DNA of 64,000 bases from Plectosphaerella cucumerina (lineage: Eukaryota > Ascomycota > Sordariomycetes > Glomerellales > Plectosphaerellaceae), in the NCBI GenBank assembly GCA_020746995.1, contig JAGPXD010000002.1, positions 62,001 through 126,000 on the forward strand, read 5' to 3'. A model generated the notes under the pieces. It had not been told where the DNA came from and ran no database searches. It worked only from the letters and a program-made list of their open reading frames with translations. The translations under genes and the position numbers were made by a program. This document shows, piece after piece, positions 11,514-22,629 of this stretch (positions within the stretch are counted from its first letter, which is position 1; each line of letters starts with the position of its first letter).

Positions 11514-12584
11514 ATGAGAAAGCCAAGGGCAAGGACAGAACAGCCTACCTACCTAAGCCCTTCTCCGTCGCCTGACCGCGAACTACCACCTGCGCTCCCA
11601 GCCACGGTCCTCCCGGACTGGGACGCCGTCATCATGTCTTCGTCACGACCAGCCAGCGCCACACTTGGCTCTGCTGCTGGCCACTTCTTCATCGTCCAGC
11701 CTCCTTCTCTCGCGGAGATCCTGTCCAACATTTCCTCCCCGCCGTGGACGCTGGCCGCGTTCATGGCGTACCTCTCCCAGAACCACTGTCTCGAGACCCT
11801 CGAATTCACCATGGACGCAGATCGATACCGCAACGCCTACGACAAGATTCTCTCCGACGCTGCTTGGGCCAAAGATGGAAACGACCATGTCTGCTCCCTG
11901 TGGGAGAAGCTTATGCAAGCCTACATCATTCCTTACGCCCCGCGGGAGGTCAATTTGCCCTCCAGGGTCCGCGACGGCCTCCTTGCTCGAGACTACACCT
12001 CCATACCCCCGGCTCCCAGTGAGCTCGACGAAGCGGTCGGCATTGTTTACGAGCTCATGAACGACTCTGTTCTCCTGCCATTCATCGAATCCCTCTCGCC
12101 GGCACACTCGGAGAACTACCTGGAGGACGAAATGGCCATGGACATCGCCCAGTCCAGCCGATCACGTTCGAGGCTGCACGGCGACGCGACAACGTCCAGG
12201 TTAGCAGAGCCAAGCCGCACGCCCAGGCACTTGACACAGCTAATCATTCCGCGCAGCGGCACCAACAGCAGGGCTGGCTCCATGTCTGGCGAAGCAGTCG
12301 ACCGCGACACCTTGACCGACGACAGTGGAAGCGCCGTATCGCCGGGGACGGAACCGATGACGCCTCCCACGACGCCTCCTACGTCCGAATGGACGTTCAA
12401 CCATTCGCCAGGCGGCTTTCAGAGGGCGCTGACAGCCCACAACAACGGCTGGAAAAAGGTTGGGGCCAAGCTTGGCTTCAATCGCAGATCTCGCCCCGCC
12501 CCGAGGCGGCCGAACCCTACCTCATCTGGCCACGGCGACGACAATGTTTCCATGAGCGACGCCAGCCCAATAGATCCGAGATAG
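11514..12584 (+). CDS. RGS-domain protein (RgsA/Rgs2-like G-protein regulator)
   Basis: Predicted GTPase-activating protein for a heterotrimeric G-alpha subunit, a negative regulator of G-protein signalling. Single exon of 356 residues from the first ATG at 11,514; a second in-frame ATG lies at 11,634. The RGS domain covers about residues 64-191, beginning SLAEILSNISSPPWTLAAFM and including CLETLEFTMDADRYRNAYD and LWEKLMQAYI, with an insertion-tolerant middle as usual in fungi. The C-terminal half is Ser/Thr/Pro-rich and disordered, ending in a conserved-looking WKKVGAKLGF patch. Length and an N-terminal RGS domain match Aspergillus RgsA / yeast Rgs2 rather than FlbA, which has DEP domains, or Rax1-type proteins, which have membrane segments. 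The preceding 1.4 kb looks like a long leader. The frame stays open beyond the TAG (see the next entry), so the C-terminus may be longer. Confidence 0.85.
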   Translation: MRKPRARTEQPTYLSPSPSPDRELPPALPATVLPDWDAVIMSSSRPASATLGSAAGHFFIVQPPSLAEILSNISSPPWTLAAFMAYLSQNHCLETLEFTMDADRYRNAYDKILSDAAWAKDGNDHVCSLWEKLMQAYIIPYAPREVNLPSRVRDGLLARDYTSIPPAPSELDEAVGIVYELMNDSVLLPFIESLSPAHSENYLEDEMAMDIAQSSRSRSRLHGDATTSRLAEPSRTPRHLTQLIIPRSGTNSRAGSMSGEAVDRDTLTDDSGSAVSPGTEPMTPPTTPPTSEWTFNHSPGGFQRALTAHNNGWKKVGAKLGFNRRSRPAPRRPNPTSSGHGDDNVSMSDASPIDPR

Positions 12585-12593
12585 GGTTTGCAG

Positions 12594-13385
12594 GTCATGC
12601 CATCGTCTGCACCCGCTTTGCCAGCCGTCCCGGCCTCCCAAACTATTGCATCCAGTCGTGCCTCCTCGGACTCGTGGGAAGAGCCACACCCTGGTCTTCG
12701 GCGGCCGTACCCCCCGGGGACGGGTCTGGCTTTGGTTGACAGGGCGGCTCCTGGCGGTTGTATGGATGGCATGGCCGCAAAACGGCCGCGCTCGCACAGC
12801 CGCGTACGGCCCTGGCTGCCCCGACGTGGTGCGCAGCATCACATTGCTGGCGGCCGTGAGCCGCCACCGCCCTCTATCAACATATCCCAGACCAACCTTG
12901 GACAATCTTCGTCCTCCCCAAGTGGTGGCACATCAGACGTCAGTCTCACATATGATGCGGCTGGGCCACAGGCTGGATCTCACCTGCACGTCGATGTGCC
13001 TAGGCCGAATTCGAATGTCGCCATGGAAAGTCAACAGCAGCTCGCTGCGTCCACAGAACCGTCTCTTTTGGCATTTGGCGACTCTTGCGGCCTGGGCGCC
13101 GGTGGGGATGCCAAGACCACGCCCGGGTCGTCGTACATCGAGAAAAGTCAGCCGGGAACGCGGACTGATATGTACGGTTGGGATGCTGAGCTTGACCGCC
13201 AAATCGACTTGGGGCACAGGCCTATGATCGGTAGAGGCGCGCCTTGCGATTGCGACCTCGAAAATACCTATCGCAGGGCCGTTGGGTGCAAACGCAGCCT
13301 TCTACACCGTGTGTTCAGCCTGGGCAGCAGCACATTGGACGGCGCCCCTAGCAAGGTGCGACGTTCTGCGAGCTCTTCTATGTGA
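12594..13385 (+). other. Open frame continuing in phase after the RGS stop codon
   Basis: After the RGS stop TAG (12,582-12,584) the same reading frame is open for about 265 more codons to a TGA at 13,383-13,385. A TTTGCAG acceptor-like site ends at 12,593. Removing 48 nt (12,546-12,593, weak GTTTCC donor) or 135 nt (12,459-12,593, GTTGGG donor) would delete the stop and keep the frame. The extension would be Ser/Pro/Gly-rich and disordered with no domain. Random open frames of similar length occur elsewhere in this G+C-rich window, so it may be non-coding or 3' UTR. Confidence 0.3.
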
Positions 13386-14423
13386 AGGTACATCGCAGGA
13401 TGCTTATAATACTGGCGCCTGGAGACTTGGCAACACAGTTCCAAGTTCTGTCGGGCCCCCTACGATCTAACAGCCCGGACAACATTCAACAAGGGCCGGT
13501 GCTGCCCGGACCGTGGGCCGGGATACCTCACTCCACCTTTTTCATATTCTCCCTCTATTCTCATGTCGTCGGCATCGGGGCGTACACACGCCCCAGAAAT
13601 GGGCCAAAACGGCGATTGCATTGCGAGGTGTTTGGCGAGCTGAGCGGGTTCATTTTCACGTGTATTGACGGCGGAACACAAAAACGCATATAGAGCGGGG
13701 TTTACCGCAACATCGACTCGAGATACCCCTTCCTCCCAGGAGTAGAAGCGGAACGGCATGCATACATACCCGGCTTTGGTACAGGATCCTGGCGTTTACA
13801 CTCTCAGATAGGCAGGTCGACCGCGACTTTGCGGCGGAACGACGGACCGTGTCCCTCCTGCATGGGAGGGGACGATGAGGTCAATGCAGAACTTTAGTTG
13901 CCGAAGTATCTATCATGATTCATCACCTGGAGAGGAACCGAGGGATGCTGTTGAACGAGGACCATTGAAGCCATCAGCGTGCAATTCACTGTCGAGGGTG
14001 ATTCTGCGCTGTGAGTCTTGGGGTGTCACGTGATGCTGAAGTGCTTGGCCGTGCCACTCTGCCATCGTGACACAGTGTACCGACGACCTCCCACCACCTC
14101 CACTTCGTTCTCCATAATCCCCGATCACACCTCCCCCAGCACTCACATTCTGCATGTTCGAATCGACTTCTTTTAGGGCAATTCTGTTGGCTTTGTAGCT
14201 CATTTGAAATCTAACTCATTACTATATACGCAAGTCGGGCTTTGAACACCAATCGCCCACGAGGCCGCCCTCGGCATAGCCACCCAAACCGTACTGTGTT
14301 TGCTCCTCCCGTGGTATATCACACTCAAATTGAGGCATGCAAACAACGCCAAATATCCCGCCCAAGAAGCATTCGCGCCCTCAAGACCGACTGCAGGTCG
14401 GACAACAAACAAATACTCCACAT
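13386..14423. other. Convergent intergenic region between the RGS and MHYT genes
   Basis: No supported gene. It must contain the 3' ends of both convergent transcripts. A perfect TCACGTGA palindrome (E-box type) sits at 14,026-14,033. Confidence 0.5.
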
Positions 14424-17346
14424 CTACCGCCCATCGATACAAACCGCGAAGAGCTCGTCAACAAACGTCGGGGCGTCGCTTCGCTCCGCCTCCACGTTCG
14501 AAACCAGACCCTGGGCGCCCGTGTGGACGCTGTCTCCGGCTGCTGCCAATGTCGACAGCTCAATAGGAGCACCACGACCGTTGTTGACACCTGCTCTTGC
14601 AAGAGCCACTCGATTGGGCGGGGTGACACCGCTGGGCTCGACGCCTTGGCGGCGAGTTGGCGCCGCAATTGGCGGCGCTCTCGATGCACCGGCAAGGACT
14701 GTGGGATGCGACGGCATTCCTTCAGCATCGTGGATCTCGACCCGAATCTCCTCCGAGACCATGATACCGCCGAAAGCCGACTTTGCTGGGCCTTCAGACG
14801 CGTACATCGGGGGAGCATCTATCGAGCTGTCTGCGGATCGGTTGTCGCTATTCCGCCTGCCGGGCCACAGCTTCAGCGTCGAACCCGTGTCGTTCGAGTT
14901 GTTGATGGACGAAGGTCGGCCCACCGTCGTTGGGATAGGGTTGCCGTCACCATCCACGGCCTGCGATGTGTGGTGGTGGCGGCCCAGTCGCCGGAGGCGA
15001 GACGGGAGCGGTGAATCGCGGAATGATGACCGTTTCCTTTCTTCAGCCATCACCGCTCTCTTCTCGGCAGACACGGACTTCGCAATGGGCGCAAAGTCGC
15101 GGTGCAGCATCTGAGCGAATGCCAGCTGGGGCGGCCCGTCGGTGCCAACGACCTGACGAACCTTGAAGAAGTTGAGGGGCAGAAGCTCGCACTTGTCGCT
15201 GGCGACTTGCACATGAATGGGGATCACCATGCAGAGAGCAATCATGCTCGTTGCCTGTTGATCCCCGCGGTCGCTGCGGGTAGGCAGCGTCACCACCTTG
15301 GACGACAGCACTGCCTCGTCGAAGATGGACTCGTCGACCCATTCCCTCAGGGACTCGAGCGCATCGTACAGGAGTGTTGTGAAGACGGTCTCCCGGGTCG
15401 ACAGTCTCCGCAGGGCATCCAGCCTCCGCCAAAGGTTAGAGGCCGACATGCCGTCCAGCTGTTGGAGGAACTCAAGATGCCACGGCTCGAAGCGAGCGAT
15501 GGGCAACTGCACACTAGGGAGCAAGTTTCGAGCACCCTTGCGCACCAAAATGTCGAATCCGTAGCTGCCGACGCGGGCGCGGATGCCGTAGAAGCCCAGA
15601 TGGACACCGGGTTCCAGGTTGCTTTCCTCGTCGGCATTTTCGGCCATCCTCTGCAGCCTCGACTCAAAGTCCCAGCACTTGATCTGCATGCTGGAGCTGA
15701 TGATGCCGCTCACCTGGCGGAGCTCGGCGAACCGGTAGCCGGCAGCTTCCAGTCGCGCCAGGTCCCTCTCGTTCTGCACCCGTCGCACAAGGAACATGAG
15801 AGATCCACGTCCGAACTCGTGTTTCCGGCGCTGCAGACCCTTTTCGGCCAGGTCGCTGTCGCTCATGCTTCCCTGGCCGGCTGAGTGCAGGCCTCTATCC
15901 GGTCGAGTGGTGCCGCCGCCGGTCGGAAGGATGTCGTCCCAGAGCTTTCCAACTGTGGCAAGGGTTTCCTTGGTTTTCTCGGCCAAACCGACAGCCGCCA
16001 CACAGAACAATTCCTTCAGAACGAGGTCATAGTCGGAGATCATGTCTCCCTGCTCGTCAATCATCTTGATGGCGCCGACTGAATCCCTCTCGCGGGACGC
16101 GCGGGGCAGCTGAGACAAGTGACTGGCCATGCCGGAGACCAAGGGCGAGATGTTAGTCCAGTTCCGGGAGGCCCTGAACATCCAATGGAAGAGGGGGTGA
16201 GCAATGCCGAAGGTGTCGCTGGCGTTCTTCTCGATGAAGGAGTCGGTGATCTTTTCGCTGGGAAGGAGGCCATCAGGGTTCACGAGGATACGTCCGTCCT
16301 TGTCGAACACGGCAGCCGCCAGGATGACCTGCTGAGCCTTATGGGCATACCGCCTCATCACCCTGGCGGTGTAGATCGCGACACCTGCCATGATGCAGCA
16401 CGCAAGGATGGACTGGGGTTCGAGCTGTCAGCTTTGGGGCTTGTCCCGTGGTGTGGGCAGGACATCGGCAACATACCAGGCAAATGACGACGATGACGGT
16501 CGTGTTTCTGGAGAGCTCGTTGCTCGAGGTGCTGAGGCGGACGAGCTGGTACTTGGTGCCCGTGGCGGCGCACCAATGCATGCCGGAGACGGCCCCAGCC
16601 AGGACAACGGCGCAGGCGGCACGCTTCCACCAGGCGTTTGTCCATGAGGCCCTGAAGACGAAGAAGAGGGCAAGCGAGACGATACTCGCGGCCACCGCGA
16701 TGATTGCCGCTCCCACAACGTTGACCGGGGAGTATATGCAAACATAGTTCTCGATCGAGTTGTTCCCGACATAGTGCATGCCACAGATGGCGGCACCAGC
16801 CAACACACCCCCAATGGTCACTCGCCACCACGACACGGTGTTGTTCGTTCCGACGGCGATGAAGGCGGCCAGGAGCACAACGATGGGCACGAAGAAGGAC
16901 AGGGCGGTGAAGCTGCTGGAGTATGCAATCTGAAGCCCCGGCTCTCCGTTGCCTAGGTCGATGGCTCGGTTACCGATGAAGTGCTGGGATCCAAGTTAGG
17001 AGACTGCACGATAGCCCGGGCACCGTTCGAACGCGCAAACACGACGTACCATGCACCAGATGGCGATGCCTCCCATCGAAACGGCCGAGCCGAGCAAGAG
17101 GAAACTAGAGGCGTCACCGGGTCAGCAAGCAGCCTCTCCGGACAGGGCAGGTAGGCGGGAGAGATAGGGGGGCTCTTACTGGTTGAAGATGCCCTTGTAC
17201 GAAGTCCTCCGGTTCAACAGCTCCAGTGTGCAGGCGGCTCCGATCAGACTGACGACATAACTCAGGGCGATGAAGCCTGCGTTGAAGGATTGCGGCACGA
17301 CCTGCCCGCGGTACTGCAGGAGGAGGTCTTCGGGCGACTCGGACAT
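14424..17346 (-). CDS. MHYT-domain membrane signalling protein
   Basis: Integral membrane sensor-like protein of 905 residues. Four exons on the minus strand: 17,346-17,180, 17,104-17,050, 16,983-16,477 and 16,412-14,424, all GT-AG and in phase. The first 250 residues form a seven-helix MHYT module with its diagnostic repeats: MHFIG (74-78), MHYVG (143-147) and MHWCA (209-213). The repeats span three exons, which supports the gene model. In bacteria this module is proposed to bind copper and sense a diatomic gas or redox state. After the last membrane segment comes a long cytosolic region (about 265-905) beginning with RRYAHKAQQVILAAAVFDKDG, followed by Ser/Pro-rich sequence. I see no GGDEF, EAL or kinase domain. 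Similar proteins are known from filamentous fungi, but their role is unclear. The gene is convergent with the RGS gene and has a large non-coding region upstream. Confidence 0.88.
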
Positions 17347-17656
17347 TTTGGCTGGCTGAAGGCGTGATGTGAGGGTGGTGGCGGTGGTGTGTAAGTCTTC
17401 GCCGCGATCTGGGACCAGGCCCGATCAGATATCCCTGGACGAGGTTGTCGGGGGTTTCTGGATCGTTCGTTCGGACGATGAGGTCGAGGATGGATGAACG
17501 AAATGCTCGCCTGGGAGGGGGTCCGTGAAAAGGGCGCGGCAAGCATATCAATGGGCGTCCAGCCGGTCTCCTTGATAGCGCGATCCCCCAGAAACGCAAG
17601 AGACGCACGCAAGCGTCCGATCTGTTCGACCAAGACAACGCCAGCGATGTGCGCCA

Positions 17657-17678
17657 GGGGGGGTGGGCCGGGGGGGGG
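17657..17678. repeat. G-run cluster with quadruplex potential
   Basis: Plus-strand runs of 7, 3 and 9 guanines separated by one to three bases, about 310 bp upstream of the MHYT start codon. Further long G runs follow at about 18,054-18,067 and 18,372-18,381. Confidence 0.6.
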
Positions 17679-18636
17679 TCGAGTTGAGGAGGGCGCGCTG
17701 CCGGGGACCACCACCGCCACCAAGTACACCACGGTACATTACATCCTTCACATGTGCAGGAAAGCCAGCCGCCCCCACAAGAAATGTGAAATCGGGCCAC
17801 AACCAGCGGGGACGCAGAAAAAGGTCAAGCAGCAAGCGAGACAAGAAGGGACGACTTGTCGGCGGGCAAAAGTCTGGAACGGCTAGGACGATAGCGTCTT
17901 GGGATGGTGGATGCTGGGGCCGGTGACAGCTTTGGCCCCTTCTCTGGTCGACGACGGCGGCACTTTAGCAGGTACCCGAGGGCCGCAAGACTCGGAGATG
18001 GTAACCGAACCGGGCACTTGACGGCGCGATCGGTAGGGAGGTGTTCATTGTCGGGGGAGGGGGGGGCAAGAGGAGAGCAGCCCAGACTGTCTGACGCAGC
18101 CCTCGAGTGCCGAGTCCGGCTGGGGGTGACTCGGATCCCCGAGAGACGACAGGTCACTCGTGCCACCAGAAAAAAAGCAATGATGAACGAGACCTCCCCC
18201 CCTCCCTCTCGTCTCTGAGGACGGAAACGGCGTTGCGCGGGCACAGCAAATCGTAAGGGGCTGGCTGGGCGTAGCGCGGACAAGACAAGACAAGAACATT
18301 GATACCCCGGGGCGCATCCCGCACATCATCCCTGGACCCTCTCTCATCGGTCCCTTGGGATTTCTCAACTCGGGGGGGGGGCTCCTCTGGCCAGATGCGG
18401 GCATGACCACCCAATGAAGCGGCTGCGCCAGAGACAGAGTCTTGGGCCCAGACGGCGCCAGAGGTGCCGAGCATGTACCTGTACGTCGAAGCCCGTTCAG
18501 CTGTTGAAGCCACCAGCTTCAGAGTGATTTTTTGGGGGAGGGCCCGGAGGTCTGGTGCGAGGCCGATGAGCCATGCCCATCCTGGAGGTGGGAGGGGCGT
18601 GCGTGCCTTGACCAGGCGGCCGTGTTCCCGCAACAA

Positions 18637-18663
18637 GGGATGGGATGGGATGGGATGGATGGG
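18637..18663. repeat. GGGAT microsatellite
   Basis: Four tandem GGGAT units followed by GGATGGG. Confidence 0.9.
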
Positions 18664-19200
18664 TCACTGCCCGCTTACCGCTTTGCCTCTGCCCGTTGGC
18701 GTGCTGATTCCAGTGGGAGGCGCGGAACCAGGGGCAAGATGCTCTTCTCCACATCATAGGCTCGGGCAGGGCACCGCAGGGCGTGGCCGGTGGATGGTGT
18801 TGAGGGGGAGGATGGGCAAATGGGATGCCGGTTGGCGTGAATCCCACGACAACGACACGACGCGATGTGATGATCGTCCCGTGACACAAGCGCAAAAGCA
18901 AGCAAGACCTGGCTTGATGTGCGTACCAGTAAGCAAGCCTGCAGTGTCCGGCGAGCACCATGCTCGCCCTTGCTGGGTTGCTTGTCCACCGCCAGCTCTC
19001 CAACCAGGCCGACACGACCGCCAGTGGCGTAGACTCGAACTTGAGAACAAGCAATAACTTGATGCATCGGCAAGCGGACGAGGAGGTCAGTGGCGCTTGG
19101 CAGAGCGCGTCGAGTGACCCCGCCCGGCCGAGGATCCGGGCAATGCAATGGGAAAAGCGCACTGACATCCTCTTCTCTCTCTCTGACCATTTTCCTTCGT

Positions 19201-19227
19201 CCCTCTCCCTCTCCCTCTCCCTCTCCT
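19201..19227. repeat. CCCTCT microsatellite
   Basis: About four and a half tandem CCCTCT units in a pyrimidine-rich stretch. Confidence 0.9.
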
Positions 19228-19848
19228 CCGGCGCCGCGTCTCGTCTCGGCGAGCAAAGGGGCGAACTTGAAAGGGGGGCAAGCCGGCCCCCTCTGCCCGC
19301 CGAGTCCTCTCAGCTGGCCGGCCGCTCTTGGCAAACGTATGCCACCTGTGCGAATGGGTGGTGGCTCGTCCTGAGCTGGTGGTTGACGGCGTTGCGCTAG
19401 CTGGCGCCACATACGCCGGTTGAACCGCTCGCTTCCACTTGACTTGGGGCGCCTGTTACGCCTGTCCCGAAAAAAGGAATGACCGGCAGCGCGGGAATGA
19501 CGAGGAGGAAAAGCAATGGAGGGTGAGCGGGGACGCATCCTGCAGTACCTGAAACTGCAAGCACAAAGGTATGTACGAGGAGGCACTCACTGTAGATATA
19601 TATGTAGGTCCAGCATTGAAGCCCGAGAAACAGTATTCTTCTACGGGGATATGAATGACGGGCAACGCACGCACCGTCTCCCTCGACTGCTCATCCCAAC
19701 TTGAACGGGAGCATCTTCAGCTGGAGGGAGAGGTGCGTGCGTCCCACGCACCACCGAAATTCCCCGGCGCTGCCCGGACAGGACAGGATGCGCAGGACCA
19801 ACTACCTTGGGCTTGGGGTACTTGTAAGAAAGGTCAGGTAGTACAATA

Positions 19849-19869
19849 GACCGACCGACCGACCGACCG
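19849..19869. repeat. GACC tetranucleotide repeat
   Basis: Five tandem GACC units followed by GT. Confidence 0.9.
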
Positions 19870-20084
19870 TGAACTCGGCCGTCAAATGTCGGCACAGAAG
19901 TAAAAGCGAGATGATCGAAGGCTAATCAAGTGGCAAGCAAGCAGGGCAGGCGCCGAAGAGGTCTCAACTCAATCTTCAAGGTCACTGGCGTTGCAAGCAT
20001 CCCCTGGTCGCATTGTCGCAAGCGGCCGAGATATTCTCCCTCCCCTTTTCTCCCAGTGCCTCCAGCGGTCGCCATTCAATTTGG

Positions 20085-20099
20085 TGTCGTCGTCGTCGT
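20085..20099. repeat. GTC trinucleotide repeat
   Basis: Five tandem GTC units. Confidence 0.85.
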
Positions 20100-20480
20100 G
20101 CAACCCACAGGTTGCGGTAGGGTAGGCAGGGCAGGCAAAGCAAAGCACCCCTGACCATGTCTGCATCCGCAACCGACGAGGTCTCGCCAGGAGCCGGCCG
20201 CTCATCTTTCAGCTGAGCCTCCTCGGTCATTTGTTGTACAAGTACATAGGTCACGCCCGGTACCTCAGTAAGAACTAGCCTCAGGCACCGGGTCAGCCAA
20301 CGACTCGGTGCCCCCCTCCGTGACACCGTACTGGGTGGTAGCTTTTGTTCAAGTTCATATTTGTTACCGGCAGGCCAAGCGGATCAACGGCTTGCGCCGA
20401 CGAGCTGGTCACCATTCGGTCATTGGCCGGGCGGACGGTACAGGAAATCTCGGGGGAACACTTGGGCACGGCTCGGGCCC

Positions 20481-20501
20481 CTGATCCTGATCCTGATCCT
20501 G
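20481..20501. repeat. CTGATC hexanucleotide repeat
   Basis: Three and a half tandem CTGATC units. Confidence 0.85.
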
Positions 20502-20715
20502 CTAGCACACATATCTTTACCCGCTTCCAGCGTCCCAGTGTCGCCTGAGGATCAGAGGGTGCACCGACCGGCCCCTGCTGATGGGTGGTGGGGTTCTGGC
20601 GAACGGGTCGGTCTGATCGCCGGCGATCTTGGCTCGGGTACGACGTTAAGAAGAGAAAGATGGTGGGTGTGGGTGGGTGGGGGACTCTCGGAGCAAACTG
20701 AAGATTGCCCTTGCA

Positions 20716-20735
20716 TCCAGGTCCAGGTCCAGGTC
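20716..20735. repeat. CCAGGT hexanucleotide repeat
   Basis: Three tandem CCAGGT units, 215 bp to the right of the CTGATC repeat. Confidence 0.85.
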
Positions 20736-22629
20736 GTCAGGGCAGCGGCAGCAACTGAACAGGGGGAGCCCGGGAGGTCATCTGGTCATGTCAACTGCCG
20801 TCGCCTTGACTCCCTGACTCCGAGCCCGCCTGCCTCTGCGAACAGCTGCGAAGCGTCACCCTTAGCCTGCGCAAGCGCATCTGCTAATAGTATTTTAGTA
20901 GGCCGCTGCCGCCGAACCTGCAGGTCGAGATGGGCCCATCTCATCTCGAGCAAACAAGTCGAGGCCCGTCACAGCCTCGGAAGCACCCAGGCGTGCCGGC
21001 GTGCTGGCACGGTCGTCCTGGTCTGCCCTGGCCGAGGTAAGTATCGTGATGTGATGGATGGATCGTTGCCGATCGGACATCCGGGACAAGCTGTCATCCC
21101 CCCCTTGCACGCAGCAAAGACCGAGAGCACTGGGCAAGGTCTGATCGCCGACACGTGGTGCTGCAAATCAGGTGGGGGAGGGGGGCAAGGACTGGAGTCG
21201 GTCTGATCTTCGACTTGACTTGACTCGACTCTTGTCTTGTCCGTGACGACACCTTGCTGCGATCGTCTTTTGACGTGAAGAAGTCAGAATCAGTTCATCC
21301 GAGCCCTGCCGACCTGTGAATGCTAGGGTTTAGTACTTGTATGTAGGTCAGCAAGTAAGGGTCTTTGATAGCCACCAGCCGCCACCCACTACTCAAGCCA
21401 CTCTGTGCAGTACGGACTGCCACCTGAACAGCCCTCTCTCCAACTCAGATTGTCGAGTCCAGATCGTGTCCCGAGCGCCTCCCTCGCTGCTTGCAGCATT
21501 CAGCCAGGTTTGCCGGCGGCCCCTTGCCGAATCTCAACCGTAATAACGCCTCCCCCCGCCCCTCGGCAGATCTGATCTGATCAGCCCCTGTGAGGAACAT
21601 ACTTGAAGCACTGGCCGTTGGTCAGTCAGTCACTTTTTTCAATGGAAGTGTCTTTCTCAGATGACCCGCCGATCCAGGGGTCGGCCATTCCATTGCTTGT
21701 GAGTCGCGACGACACGCGACTCGACGGGCCAGCATTCTCTTCGTGGCGAGGGGCGGGCGTAATTCCTCAGGTGGGGGGTTTCCAAGTCTCGTCCCGTCGC
21801 ATCGCGTCAGGGCGACGCGTCCGAGTCTGAATTGGGGTCACGGTCACCCTCCCTCCATCAAGCATGAGGAGTATCGCTGGCTGGCATGGTTATTGCAGCG
21901 GCCCGCTGCCACCTTGCTGCATGTACAATCTGCTCCGCCCTCGTCTTGGTGGCCTGGGCAGCTGGGCAGTCTCCCAGCCGGAAATATTTCCGTCTTTTCT
22001 CCCTGCTCCCTCTCGTCACTGGACTGGCAAATTGGCAGTTGTGAACTTTCTGCTCTACCTGTCTGTACACTTGCTCCTTGTGATCCATCCATCCACCTAC
22101 CTCTGTACCTGAGCTTGGAGCCTTGTATTTTCCAGCTCATCACTAAAATTTGCTTCAATTATCACCCAGCACTCGCTGCCACAGGATGCCCTTCTATGTA
22201 CCGAGGCAGTCGGGGCCAATTGCAGCGCCCAGGCAACGTCCATTAGTGATCCATGCCCCGCTGATACGGCCCCTCCAAGTCCATCTTCAGGGAGGTGACC
22301 TTCCCTCTGCGCCTGACTTGCCAGTGTTCTTGCGGTACCTACCCCGCCATGAGGTGGTGTGCGTCTACCCCCACCTTGCTATGCGGGGCAGACATTCGTG
22401 GAAGACGGAGCGAGAGAAATTATCGTCATTCTGCACGCCGACAATCGCATCGAATTGAATCCCATCGCGCTCGCTCCCATCATCAGCTCGAATCTCCGAC
22501 CGTTCCTCTAGCAAGTCCACTCTGCCGTACTGGTCGAATAACTACGTACGCAACGCCGAAGCAGCCAAAGGGAGCCTTGGTGTGTCGAGTTGGCCGCCAT
22601 CTTCGCGGGCTCTACTCTTCTCTACCACA

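Larger units (their letters stand above)
17347..22629. other. 5.3-kb gene-poor region upstream of both MHYT and CIA1 genes
   Basis: Divergent spacer between the MHYT gene (minus) and CIA1 (plus). No domain is recognisable in any frame. The longer open frames (18,675-19,586 minus; 20,361-21,206 plus) are low-complexity translations of repeats. The region carries several microsatellites and long G or C runs, listed separately. It probably contains the MHYT promoter at its left end and the CIA1 promoter at its right end. A non-coding RNA or a fast-evolving gene is possible but unsupported. Confidence 0.55.

Noticed and set aside
12646..13227. 193-codon alternative frame downstream of the RGS gene
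   Set aside because: It overlaps the longer frame that is in phase with RGS, and has no domain or better codon bias.
18675..19586. 303-codon minus-strand open frame
   Set aside because: It is an Arg/Pro/Gly-rich translation of low-complexity DNA, including the CCCTCT repeat read as Gly-Glu repeats.
20361..21206. 281-codon plus-strand open frame
   Set aside because: It crosses two hexanucleotide repeats, has no domain and is not supported by splice signals.
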